Assembly (NCBI GenBank): GCA_937928015.1
Contig: CALFXA010000134.1
Span: 1 to 19,757, forward strand
Reading direction: 5' to 3'
Source of the DNA: an uncultured Anaerolineales bacterium
GTDB taxonomy: Bacteria; Chloroflexota; Anaerolineae; Anaerolineales; Villigracilaceae
Length of the DNA stretch: 19,757 bases
In this document: one piece after another, positions 8,367 through 15,772 of the stretch
Layout of the letters: each line of letters begins with the position of its first letter
Numbering within the stretch: the first letter of the stretch is position 1
The notes under the pieces: model-generated
Seen by the model: the letters and a program-made list of their open reading frames with translations, nothing else
What the model was told of the DNA's origin: nothing
The model's database searches: none
Program-made: the position numbers and the translations under genes

Positions 8367-9053
8367 TTACACCCTGAGGCGATATCCCACCCCAGGCTCG
8401 GTCAGGATGTAATGCGGGCGGGATGGGTCGAGCTCGATCTTGCGGCGCAGGTTGCTGATGTTGACGCGCAGGATATGCATCTCGCTTTCGTAGGCGTTGC
8501 CCCACACCTGCCTGAGCAGATGATGGTGCGTGATGACCTTGCCAGCATTCTGCATTAACAACCGCAGGATGTCGTATTCCGTGGGGGTCAGGGAGATCTC
8601 TTCTCCGCGAATGCTCACCAGCCTGCGAGACAGGTCCATGCGCAGCTCGTCCACTTGCAGGATGGGTTCTTCAGGTTTGCTCGACTGCCTGCGCATGACC
8701 ACGCGCATGCGCGCCATTAGTTCACCCGTGCCAAAGGGTTTGGTCAGGTAATCGTCGGCGCCTGCATCGAGGGCGGCGATTTTGTCCTGCTCCGCTTCGC
8801 GCACCGAGAGGATGATGATGGGCGTCTGCGACCATTCGCGCAGGCGGCGTGTGACCTCGATGCCATCGAGGTCGGGCAGGCCCAGGTCGAGGATGATGAT
8901 GTCGGGGCGGTCGGTGAGGACGGCATTCAACGCCTCCTCCCCGTTGGCGGCTTCGTAGATGGAAAATCCCTGCGCGCTGAGAGCCGCCCGCAGATAGCGG
9001 CGGATGGGAGCTTCATCATCCACGACGAGAATGCGTTGTCCTGTTTCGCTCAT
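8367..9053 (-). CDS. kdpE: KdpE response regulator (partner of adjacent KdpD)
   Basis: 228 aa, OmpR/PhoB family. The receiver domain (5-120) has the acidic pair D12-D13, the phospho-acceptor D56 (IIILDLGLP) and K105 (TKPFG). The C-terminal winged helix (130-228) has LTPTEYDILRLL, RQVWG and HILRVNISNLRRKIE, and ends GVGYRLRV. It receives phosphate from KdpD and activates the kdp structural genes. The start ATG overlaps the kdpD stop by 4 bases (ATGA, 9053-9050), so the two are translationally coupled and kdpD-kdpE form one unit. AAGGA lies about 9 bases upstream of the ATG. A second KdpE-like regulator lies at 14711-15421; the coupling marks this copy as the cognate partner. No obvious hairpin terminator follows before the convergent helicase gene. 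Confidence 0.96.
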   Translation of the reverse strand: MSETGQRILVVDDEAPIRRYLRAALSAQGFSIYEAANGEEALNAVLTDRPDIIILDLGLPDLDGIEVTRRLREWSQTPIIILSVREAEQDKIAALDAGADDYLTKPFGTGELMARMRVVMRRQSSKPEEPILQVDELRMDLSRRLVSIRGEEISLTPTEYDILRLLMQNAGKVITHHHLLRQVWGNAYESEMHILRVNISNLRRKIELDPSRPHYILTEPGVGYRLRV

Positions 9054-11713
9054 CGACCCTGTTCCTTGGCTCCGTTTAATGGCAGGTCTACCGTGATGAC
9101 CGTCCCGCCGTTTGTACGGGTGCTGGCCGAAATGGTACCATGATGCGCCTCGACAATGCCCTTGCTGATCGATAGCCCCAGTCCCGTGCCGCTGACGCTC
9201 TCAGGGCGCTGGACACGGTAAAACTTGTCGAAGACGCGCAACAGGTCTTCGGGCGGGATGCCCACCCCACGGTCCGCGATCTGGAGACGGGCGCAGTTGT
9301 CCACCAGTCGTGCGGATACGTCGATGGGAGCGTCCTCCGCCGAATATTTGACGGCGTTCTCCAGCACATTGACCACCACCTGCACCATCAATGTAAAGTC
9401 CATCGGCACGAGCGGATAATCAGCTGGGATGTCCACCTTCACGTCATGCTGACCAAGGCGTTTGCCGAGCTGTTCGAGGGCTGTACCGATCACGTCCTCA
9501 AGGTCGCCAGGCTCGCTATGCAATTTGATCGCGCCGCTTTCGATACGCGTCATCGACAGCAGATTGCCCACCAGACGATTCAGACGCTCGGCCTCCTCGC
9601 GGGCAGTGACCACCAGGCTACGGCGATTCTCCTCGTCGAGTTGGTCAGTCTGCTCGTCGAGGCTGGTCAGTGCGCCCGTGATCGAGACCAGCGGCGTGCG
9701 CAGGTCATGCGAGATCGAATTGAGCAGGGCGGTCTGTAATTTTTCGGCGGCCTGCAGCAGTTCGGCGCGACGGGCTTGCTCGGCCAGGCTGGCGCGTTCG
9801 AGGGCCAGCGCGGCCTGGTTCGAGAAGGCGGTCAGGGTTTGGCGCTGCTCGGGGGTGAGAAAATTACCCATCTCCCTCGGGCGGACTCCCAGCACGCCGA
9901 CCAGCCCATTCGACGTGCGCAGCGGCAGGCAGCGGATGCTGGCGGCGGGCAGGGTGTCGGTGCCGCGTCCTGCGGGCTGGTCGTGCTCGAAGGTCCAGGT
10001 CGCCACGGCCAGTTCATGCTCGTCTGGATGGTAATCGGACGAACTGGCGAAGGGATGAATCGATCCGTTCTCGGGCAGGAAGATGACCACCTCGCGGCCA
10101 AAGGCCTGCGCGATGTGCGAGATGATGATGTCGGCCACGTTACGCAAATCGGTGGCGGAGGTCAAGTCACGGCCAAGGTTATAGAGCGCAGTGGTCTGTG
10201 CTTCTCGTCGCAGGGCGGCTTCCGCCTGTTCACGCGTCAGGGCGGTGAGCGAGCTGATGACCAGGCTGACTACCAGAAGGACCGCGAAGGTGATGAGGTA
10301 TTGTGTATCGCTGACGGCCAGCGTGAGATAGGGCGGGACCAGGAAGAAGTCGAAGGCCAGAACCCCGAGGATGGCAGCCAGGAGCGACGGTCCGCGCCCG
10401 AGGAAGATGGCCGAGATGACCACCGAGGCTAGGTAGAGCATCACCAGGTTGGCAGGCTCCAGTTGTCCGCGCACGGTGAATCCCATCAGCGTGGATACAG
10501 CCACCAGGCCGACACTGAGCAGATATCGCCCAACGGGACGATGCGGCTGCCAGTCTGTGGGGATGATGGGTTTGGTCAGCTCGGCGCGTGCGCTGATGAC
10601 GTACACGTCGATATCGCCGCTGGCGTAGATCAGTTGGTCCACCACCGAACCCTGGATGATCTCCTGCCAGCGCGGTTTGAGCGGCTTCCCGATCACCACC
10701 TTGGTGATGTTATGTTTGCGCGCGTAATTTAACACGGCCTCATGGATGGAACGGCCCGCCAGGGTGATGGATTTGGCCCCCAGTTCTTCGGCCAATTGCA
10801 GGGTCTGGCCGATGCGTTCGCGATTGGCGGGATTGTTCTCTGGTCTGGAGGCAACCTCCACGTAGACAGCCACCCATTCGGCGTTGAGTTCGTCGGCCAG
10901 ACGGCGCGTGGTGCGGACCAGCTTCTCGGCCAGCGGGCTGGGGCTGATGCAGACCAGCAGTCGCTCCCCCGCCGCCCACGGACCCGCGATGGCGCGCGTC
11001 TGCATGTAGGAACGCATCTGGTCATCCACACGTTCGGCGGCACGCCGCAGCGACATCTCGCGCAGGGCGGTCAGGTTTCCCTTGCGGAAGAATTTGTCGA
11101 GGGCGCGGCTGGCCTGCTCGGGGATGTAGACTTTGCCCTCTTTCAGACGAACCAGCAATTCATCGGGCGGCAGGTCGATGACCTCGATCTCGGAGGCTTC
11201 GTCGATGACGCGGTCGGGGATGGTCTCGCGCACGATGACACCCGTCACCTGGGCCACGACGTCGTTCAGGCTTTCGAGGTGCTGGATGTTGAGCGTGGTA
11301 TAGACGTCGATACCCGCGTCGAGGATCTCTTCCACATCTTGAAAGCGTTTGGGGTGACGAGAGCCTGGGGCGTTGGTGTGAGCAAACTCATCGATCAGGA
11401 CCAGCCTCGGGCGGCGGGCCAGTACAGCATCCACATCCAGATCGGACAGGGTCACGTTGTGATATTGAACCTGTTTGCGTGGCAGGACTTCCAGGTCCGC
11501 GACAAGCTCCTCGGTCTCGGCGCGCTTGTGGGTTTCCACATAACCGACGGCCACATCCCAGCCCTGCTCCTTACGCTGGTGAGCAGCTTCGAGCATGGCG
11601 TAGGTCTTGCCCACACCTGCCACGTAGCCGAGGAATATCTTCAGCCTTCCGCGCCTTGCGTCTTCGGTCTCGATATGCTTCAATAGTTCATCAGGGTCAG
11701 GGCGTGTTTGCAT
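9050..11713 (-). CDS. kdpD: KdpD osmosensitive K+ sensor histidine kinase
   Basis: 887 aa, full length for KdpD. The order is: KdpD sensor domain (about 20-230) with Walker A GYVAGVGKT (29-37) and VLIDEFAHTNAPGSRH; a USP domain (about 250-375) beginning RLLVCISPSP; four transmembrane segments between about 397 and 490; a GAF-like domain (about 505-640); HisKA with H669 (SISHDLRTPL); and HATPase_c with N786 (VLENAVKYS), DRGVGIP (814-820) and GTGLGLS (842-848). It senses low K+ or osmotic stress at the membrane and phosphorylates KdpE. In the USP domain S257-P-S259 is followed after 20 residues by WVAVY (280-284), which resembles the SxS-X20-FTAxY c-di-AMP-binding signature reported for Staphylococcus KdpD; function here is not shown. 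It is separated from the permease upstream by a terminator and is coupled to kdpE downstream. Confidence 0.97.
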   Translation of the reverse strand: MQTRPDPDELLKHIETEDARRGRLKIFLGYVAGVGKTYAMLEAAHQRKEQGWDVAVGYVETHKRAETEELVADLEVLPRKQVQYHNVTLSDLDVDAVLARRPRLVLIDEFAHTNAPGSRHPKRFQDVEEILDAGIDVYTTLNIQHLESLNDVVAQVTGVIVRETIPDRVIDEASEIEVIDLPPDELLVRLKEGKVYIPEQASRALDKFFRKGNLTALREMSLRRAAERVDDQMRSYMQTRAIAGPWAAGERLLVCISPSPLAEKLVRTTRRLADELNAEWVAVYVEVASRPENNPANRERIGQTLQLAEELGAKSITLAGRSIHEAVLNYARKHNITKVVIGKPLKPRWQEIIQGSVVDQLIYASGDIDVYVISARAELTKPIIPTDWQPHRPVGRYLLSVGLVAVSTLMGFTVRGQLEPANLVMLYLASVVISAIFLGRGPSLLAAILGVLAFDFFLVPPYLTLAVSDTQYLITFAVLLVVSLVISSLTALTREQAEAALRREAQTTALYNLGRDLTSATDLRNVADIIISHIAQAFGREVVIFLPENGSIHPFASSSDYHPDEHELAVATWTFEHDQPAGRGTDTLPAASIRCLPLRTSNGLVGVLGVRPREMGNFLTPEQRQTLTAFSNQAALALERASLAEQARRAELLQAAEKLQTALLNSISHDLRTPLVSITGALTSLDEQTDQLDEENRRSLVVTAREEAERLNRLVGNLLSMTRIESGAIKLHSEPGDLEDVIGTALEQLGKRLGQHDVKVDIPADYPLVPMDFTLMVQVVVNVLENAVKYSAEDAPIDVSARLVDNCARLQIADRGVGIPPEDLLRVFDKFYRVQRPESVSGTGLGLSISKGIVEAHHGTISASTRTNGGTVITVDLPLNGAKEQGR

Positions 11714-11723
11714 AACTTAATCC

Positions 11724-11734
11724 ATTGTATTCTA
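11724..11734 (-). promoter_or_regulatory. Candidate -10 region for kdpDE
   Basis: On the minus strand TAGAAT (11734-11729) and the overlapping TACAAT (11729-11724) lie 11-16 bases before the kdpD ATG (11713), in the AT-rich gap after the permease terminator. No convincing -35 is seen. The position suggests that kdpDE has its own promoter with a very short leader. Confidence 0.35.
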
Positions 11735-11757
11735 ATTATCTTTTCGAGGCGGGTTGA

Positions 11758-11797
11758 CTTATAAAAGAAAAGGCTGTGCATTATTCTACACAGCCTT
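11758..11797 (-). terminator. Rho-independent terminator after the KimA-like permease gene
   Basis: AAGGCTGTG (11770-11778) pairs perfectly with CACAGCCTT (11789-11797) around a 10-base loop. Read on the minus strand, the stem is followed by TTTTCTTTTATAA. It lies 5 bases past the permease TAA (11805-11803) and so ends the kdpE2-unknown-permease unit before kdpD. Confidence 0.88.
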
Positions 11798-11802
11798 GCG
11801 GG

Positions 11803-13623
11803 TTATTCGATCTCTTCTCTGCCAGATTCGGTCTGCTTTGGAGCGCCGCCAACTTTTGGCTGTGGCTTGTCAAGATACTGTTCCAGCAACGAGGGCGCTT
11901 CAGGATGATCCACATGCAAGGCATGATCGTAGTCACCCGCAATAACAGGCTGCTCATACCGAATCGGTCGGCGAACGCCAAAGAGTTCGAAGAAACGGGC
12001 AATACCGATCAATATATCGTAGCGATATTCCTGCATTCTGAGAGATTGCCATTCAACAATGGATGCCATTGCGCCTTGAACACGAGCCTTGTCGCGAACG
12101 ATACGATGAATTTGTTTTGGTTCACGGAAACCCAATGGAGAGAGCAACATCATGTGCGCGGCAATTGCCAGGAGCGTAAATGAGACCAGCACCGCCCAGC
12201 CTCCCTCGCTCCACTTTCCAACCAGTTGACCAATAAATACCACGAACGCCAATGCAGCAGCAAATGAAGCACCGAATGCGCCCCAGGCACGAGCTCGGCC
12301 TGTAAAGGCCTCGAGGATATTCTTGCGGACTGCCAGTCCCATGATCATGATTGGCATGAACACACCGACCCCATAAAATGGGACTGCGATAGAAGTCTCT
12401 CCGCGAACAAAGAACATGATCAAAACTGAAAGCCCAAAGGTGATGGTTACAGAACGCGTAAACGTTCCGCGTGGATCACGATACACGATGGCTTCAGGAA
12501 TCTCACCGATCGCCACATCGCGCCATTCAGTGGCTTGCGCATCCTGGAATGCGGTCATGGAGGCAGCCGCAAGCATCAAGACAGCCAGGATCTGGTAGGC
12601 CCAAAACAGAATAACACCGCCAGGAATCTGTGAAAAGCCGATATAGGCAAGGTTGCCAATCAACGTGCGTCCAAGTGTTCCGTCAAAAACATTAAATCGC
12701 AGTGAAAAATAGGTCAGGAAAAGTGTAGTCAATCCGCCGTAGAACAGGAAGGAAGTCTGCACGAAACGGCCCACTCCAGATTTGCCACTATAGAAGCTCC
12801 ATAGTTTTTCCCAACGCGGCATGTGTTTCTTGCCCCACTTTACCAGAGCCACATCTTCATTGATAAAGAATTGAACGCCATTGGAGACCGCTTCCAGGCC
12901 TGTCAAGGCGACCATGCCTTTCATGGACGCAGTCAACATGTGCAGGAGTGCCTGGCCAAGTGAAACGGTCACAGCCGTTGTTTGGGAGGCCTCGGGAGTC
13001 ACACCTCGCAGATGCGCAATCACCAGACCAATTCCCATCGTAATCGTTAGCAAAAGGAAAACACCGAGCATGGTAAATACGACCCGCGAAGACTCGCCAC
13101 GCCCACGGATGGTCAGAAACCAGGTTATAGCTGCAAGGGATGCGCCAATTGCAAAATGCCATATCCAGTTGGCATCATAGGCATTGATAATGGACAAGAG
13201 TTGGTCGCCACCCGAAAGGGCAGAGACTACAATCGTAAGTACATAATCCTGAATCAAGGTGACGGCCACGATCAGGCTTAATGTGGGCTTGAGGTAGCGC
13301 ATTGAGGCAGTGTATGAACCCCCGCCCTCGTTGAATGGTCCAAGCGAATACATATAAAGCATGCCAAAGACAAAATTTGCAAAGGCAATGACCGTAACTG
13401 CAATGTAACCGTACTTTTGCAATCCATAAGGATGCAGTGCGCTCATCATTTCGCCAGTGGCATAGTAGTACGACGTGAAATAATCCACGCCGAACAAGGC
13501 GATCGCTGCCAGTACACCGATCTGTCCTGCACCGTGAATGTGAGCGTCCTCCTGACTCTCTTTTGGCGCAGCGCGAAAGGAAATAACCACCACAATGATT
13601 AATAGAGCAATGGAGAAAAACAT
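11803..13623 (-). CDS. APC/KUP-type permease resembling the K+ importer KimA
   Basis: 606 aa with about 12 hydrophobic segments (from 2-15 to about 500) and a roughly 105-residue cytoplasmic tail. The start ATG is preceded by AAAAGG. Several stretches match Bacillus KimA (YdaO, about 607 aa) as I remember it: GGGSYTASMRYL (KimA GGGAYIVSKENL), QDYVLTIVVSALSGGDQLL (VDYILTVAVSISAGTDAI), ALTGLEAVSNG (ALTGVEAISNA) and PFYGVGVFMPI (PLYAVGVFIPF). D47 and Y54 in the first helix fall at the same spacing as KimA D36 and Y43, which coordinate K+. Such proteins are proton-coupled high-affinity K+ importers. Lying between kdpE2 and kdpD fits a K+ role. Alternatives: an amino-acid permease of the APC superfamily. 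The C-terminal tail does not look like the KimA tail. It lies 23 bases after the 355-aa gene and is followed by a terminator. Confidence 0.72.
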   Translation of the reverse strand: MFFSIALLIIVVVISFRAAPKESQEDAHIHGAGQIGVLAAIALFGVDYFTSYYYATGEMMSALHPYGLQKYGYIAVTVIAFANFVFGMLYMYSLGPFNEGGGSYTASMRYLKPTLSLIVAVTLIQDYVLTIVVSALSGGDQLLSIINAYDANWIWHFAIGASLAAITWFLTIRGRGESSRVVFTMLGVFLLLTITMGIGLVIAHLRGVTPEASQTTAVTVSLGQALLHMLTASMKGMVALTGLEAVSNGVQFFINEDVALVKWGKKHMPRWEKLWSFYSGKSGVGRFVQTSFLFYGGLTTLFLTYFSLRFNVFDGTLGRTLIGNLAYIGFSQIPGGVILFWAYQILAVLMLAAASMTAFQDAQATEWRDVAIGEIPEAIVYRDPRGTFTRSVTITFGLSVLIMFFVRGETSIAVPFYGVGVFMPIMIMGLAVRKNILEAFTGRARAWGAFGASFAAALAFVVFIGQLVGKWSEGGWAVLVSFTLLAIAAHMMLLSPLGFREPKQIHRIVRDKARVQGAMASIVEWQSLRMQEYRYDILIGIARFFELFGVRRPIRYEQPVIAGDYDHALHVDHPEAPSLLEQYLDKPQPKVGGAPKQTESGREEIE

Positions 13624-13646
13624 TTTGATACCTTTTTGTTAAATTG

Positions 13647-14714
13647 TTATGACTCGAATGCCAGTTCGAGGTTCTTCAGTTGTGCAAGCAAATGCCTGCG
13701 CGTGGAGGCGCTCAGTCGCGTATCTTGCGCGACCTTAGCCTGTTCACCACGCGCCGCACGGACAACGAACGCGGGAACAAACATGATGCGTCCCGCGGGA
13801 ATGATCTCCAGGTTGGAGGTGTCCATGCTGAGAGTCTGGTCATTGAAGTAGGGCAGGCTGACGGTCAGGCCACGGTTCAGGCTTTGCTGTTTCGCCCGCG
13901 CCTTGATCGTGGAAATGATCTCGGCCGTCTTGAAGTTGGCCAGGGCACGCCCCTGATTGATCAACTGTCCGAGGATGCCGTAGCGTTTGTGCTGGTACTC
14001 CGCGTCGGCGGTCATATAAGGCGCAAGCGACAGCGCGCGATGCAGGATCAACACATAGCGTTGCATGGACTGGATATGCGCGTCGGCCTCTTGAGCGGAA
14101 CCAACCAACAGCCTGCCATCCTGATCGAAGGCCACCCATTGCGGCAGGAAGAATCTGCGGGCGGCAGGCACGAAAGGTGTCTGCACTTCGCCGCGATGAT
14201 CGGCAGGGCCTTCCTCGGCGATGGCGTCACTGCCTTGCGTGATGGCCGATTCGGGCGCGGCGTCTCCCACAGGGATGGTGGGGATCTGCTCATCCTCATC
14301 GGGGCGGTATTCCACTGAGCGGCCTGCAGGCAGCATGTTGTGGATCATGTGAACGGCTGTGACGTAGCGTAGCAATCCCGCGCTGACGGCAACGGCCTGG
14401 TCCGCCGACCGTTCCAATTCATTTAGGCGGTGCAGTAACGCATCGCGTATGTCGCTTTGAAAAAAGCCGCCCACCTGAATGTGTCGTTCAGCTTCGGGCA
14501 GCGTGATGGTCCCAGTTTGATGGATCTGGGATAGAGTGGCAACCACACGGTCTGGCAGAGAAAAGCGCACCCGCGCCGTTTTGGTGATCAACGCCTCGGC
14601 GATAGATTGCGCCTGCCCCTCCAGAAAGCGCTGCACGATGGTGGGCTGACTTTCGAACAGCGTCTTTTGAGTTTCATATTCCTGTCGTAGATGTGGAACT
14701 GCGTTGTTTATCAT
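13647..14714 (-). CDS. Uncharacterised 355-aa soluble protein in the K+ locus
   Basis: I do not recognise this protein. It has no signal peptide and no transmembrane segment. Residues 1-130 look largely helical (LPDRVVATLSQIHQ, DIRDALLHRLNELERSADQ); 137-176 is an acidic, probably disordered linker (RPDEDEQIPTIP); 180-355 is a mixed alpha/beta region (RRFFLPQWVAFDQDGRLLVG, YGILGQLINQGRALANFKTAEIISTIKA, NLEIIPAGRIMFVPAFVVRA). No catalytic motif was identified. The start was set at ATG 14714 because it overlaps the TGA of the upstream kdpE-like gene (ATGA, 14714-14711); a longer in-frame reading back to 14864 would overlap that gene by about 150 bases and read an unnatural sequence. The overlap indicates translational coupling, and the permease follows 23 bases later, so a role in regulation or support of K+ uptake is inferred from context only. 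Confidence 0.8.
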   Translation of the reverse strand: MINNAVPHLRQEYETQKTLFESQPTIVQRFLEGQAQSIAEALITKTARVRFSLPDRVVATLSQIHQTGTITLPEAERHIQVGGFFQSDIRDALLHRLNELERSADQAVAVSAGLLRYVTAVHMIHNMLPAGRSVEYRPDEDEQIPTIPVGDAAPESAITQGSDAIAEEGPADHRGEVQTPFVPAARRFFLPQWVAFDQDGRLLVGSAQEADAHIQSMQRYVLILHRALSLAPYMTADAEYQHKRYGILGQLINQGRALANFKTAEIISTIKARAKQQSLNRGLTVSLPYFNDQTLSMDTSNLEIIPAGRIMFVPAFVVRAARGEQAKVAQDTRLSASTRRHLLAQLKNLELAFES

Positions 14715-15421
14715 GATCTTTTTTCGATTTCCTTGAGCCGATAGCCTACGCCCGGCTCGGTGATAATGTGTCGCGGCCGTAATGGGTCGCTTTCGATTTT
14801 TCTTCTCAGGTTGCTGACATTGACGCGCAACAGATGGGAATCCGCTTCGTAGTTTCCGCCCCATACCTCTCGAATCAACTGCTGGTGCGTGAGCACCTTG
14901 CCCGCATGGCTGACCAACGTGCGCAGGATGCTGTATTCGGTGGGAGTGAGCATCACTGTCTGTTCATTGACCCGCACCTCGCGTTTGATGAAGTCGACCA
15001 GCAGGTCGTCATTCTGGAAAACTACGGGTTCCTCCTCGGTCCTATTGGAGTGCCGCAAGGCCACACGGATACGCGCCAGCAGTTCGCTGATGCCAAAAGG
15101 CTTGGTGAGGTAATCATCGGCGCCGCCATCGAGGGCAGAGACCTTGTCCTGTTCGCCATCGCGGGCCGAGATCACGATGATCGGCACATCGGTCCATTCG
15201 CGCAGGCGATGGGTCACATCCGTGCCGTCCATGTCGGGCAGGCCCAGGTCGAGGATGATCACGTCTGGATGATGCAGCGCCGCCAGTTGGATGGCCTGAT
15301 CCCCGTTCTCCGCTTCCATAACCTGATATCGATTCCCGAGAGACGCGCTCAGAAAGCGTCTAATGGGGCGCTCATCGTCAACCACAAGGATCTTCAAAGG
15401 GGATTCGGGAACAGGGGACAT
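14711..15421 (-). CDS. Second KdpE-like OmpR-family response regulator
   Basis: 236 aa from ATG 15421; the TTG at 15424 directly before it is a less likely start. The receiver domain has D15-D16, phospho-acceptor D58 (VIILDLGLPDMDG) and K107 (TKPFG). The winged-helix DNA-binding domain has LTPTEYSILRTLV, REVWGGNYEADSHLLRVNVSNLRRKIE and GVGYRLKEIEK. It is clearly a paralogue of the KdpE at 8367-9053, sharing most conserved stretches, but it has no kinase next to it. It is coupled by an ATGA overlap to the 355-aa unknown gene and through it to the KimA-like permease. No strong ribosome site precedes the ATG. The 106-base upstream gap contains two 11-bp-period direct repeats and a hairpin, which suggests self-regulation or control by KdpE. 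KdpD may phosphorylate both regulators; this is inference. Confidence 0.93.
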   Translation of the reverse strand: MSPVPESPLKILVVDDERPIRRFLSASLGNRYQVMEAENGDQAIQLAALHHPDVIILDLGLPDMDGTDVTHRLREWTDVPIIVISARDGEQDKVSALDGGADDYLTKPFGISELLARIRVALRHSNRTEEEPVVFQNDDLLVDFIKREVRVNEQTVMLTPTEYSILRTLVSHAGKVLTHQQLIREVWGGNYEADSHLLRVNVSNLRRKIESDPLRPRHIITEPGVGYRLKEIEKRS

Positions 15422-15430
15422 CAATGCGCC

Positions 15431-15448
15431 ATCAAGAAAATATCAAAG
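15431..15448 (-). promoter_or_regulatory. Candidate KdpE-type direct repeat, weak copy
   Basis: On the minus strand CTTTGAT (15448-15442), 4 bases, then TCTTGAT (15437-15431): a 7-bp direct repeat with an 11-bp period (5 of 7 identical), 9 bases before the ATG of the second kdpE. It overlaps the T-rich tail of the hairpin at 15449-15472, so part of its sequence may instead serve termination. Confidence 0.35.
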
Positions 15449-15472
15449 CGCCCAACATTCTAGTGTTGGGCG
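15436..15472 (-). terminator. Hairpin with T-rich tail between the 57-aa gene and the second kdpE
   Basis: CGCCCAACA (15449-15457) pairs perfectly with TGTTGGGCG (15464-15472) around a 6-base loop. On the minus strand it is followed by the T-rich stretch CTTTGATATTTTCTTG, so it probably ends the kdpABC transcript after the 57-aa gene. Its loop region contains TAGAAT (15462-15457), which could be a -10 for the second kdpE 35 bases downstream; if so, the hairpin could also act as an operator or attenuator. Confidence 0.6.
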
Positions 15473-15505
15473 TGTCAATTTAGGCGCAAGAATTCCCCCC
15501 TGCGC

Positions 15506-15523
15506 GTCAAGAAAGTGTCAAGA
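15506..15523 (-). promoter_or_regulatory. Candidate KdpE-type direct repeat TCTTGAC-N4-TCTTGAC
   Basis: Two identical heptamers on the minus strand (15523-15517 and 15512-15506) with an 11-bp period. Seven-base repeats with 4-base spacers are the arrangement bound by OmpR/PhoB-family regulators. It lies 85 bases before the second kdpE ATG, just after the stop of the 57-aa gene. Confidence 0.5.
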
Positions 15524-15527
15524 AGAT

Positions 15528-15701
15528 TTACTGGGTTGCCCAGGCTTTATAGAGGAAAAAAGCATTCGCCCAGACGAGCAGGAAAAGCATCAGGAGCTGG
15601 TGCTGAAAGTTGCTCAGCTTTAATAACGAAGCCCCGATGATGCCTGCCAGTGGTAAGTAGGTGAAGACTTGCTCAAAAATACGGAACGCCTTTTTCTTCA
15701 T
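15528..15701 (-). CDS. 57-aa membrane protein downstream of kdpC
   Basis: A short gene with ATG at 15701-15699, TAA at 15530-15528 and a good ribosome site (AAGGTGA, about 5 bases upstream). The product begins MKKKAFRIFEQ and has two hydrophobic stretches, TYLPLAGIIGASLL (14-27) and LLMLFLLVWANAFFLY (36-51), with charged or polar residues between and before them: a likely two-helix hairpin with the positive N-terminus inside. I do not recognise a family. It is not KdpF by sequence (KdpF is about 29 aa with one helix), but like KdpF it is a tiny membrane protein encoded with a Kdp pump, so a stabilising subunit role is conceivable. It lies 93 bases after kdpC with its own candidate promoter and direct-repeat site upstream and a hairpin terminator downstream. 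Confidence 0.75.
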   Translation of the reverse strand: MKKKAFRIFEQVFTYLPLAGIIGASLLKLSNFQHQLLMLFLLVWANAFFLYKAWATQ

Positions 15702-15716
15702 GGGTCACCTTTTTAA

Positions 15717-15745
15717 CAAATACAGTCTATTCGTTTGCATGTCAA
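15717..15745 (-). promoter_or_regulatory. Candidate promoter for the 57-aa membrane protein gene
   Basis: On the minus strand a perfect TTGACA (15745-15740) is followed after 17 bases by TATTTG (15722-15717), a weak -10 (3 of 6), 16 bases before the ATG. The direct repeat at 15773-15790 lies 27 bases upstream of the -35, a position suited to an activator that compensates for a poor -10. Confidence 0.4.
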
Positions 15746-15772
15746 AAAGGGGACAAGATATGGGTTTATCCA

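Noticed and set aside
10742..11686. 314-aa open frame on the plus strand opposite kdpD
   Set aside because: Shadow of the kdpD codon pattern; no ribosome site or family features.
13624..13646. c-di-AMP riboswitch upstream of the KimA-like permease (as in Bacillus)
   Set aside because: Only 23 bases separate it from the upstream gene; there is no room for a riboswitch.
14715..14864. Longer start for the 355-aa unknown gene (405 aa)
   Set aside because: It would overlap the second kdpE by about 150 bases. The ATGA overlap at 14711-14714 is the normal coupled arrangement.
15528..15701. Calling the 57-aa protein KdpF
   Set aside because: KdpF is about 29 aa with one helix and precedes kdpA; this protein is twice as long, has two helices and follows kdpC.
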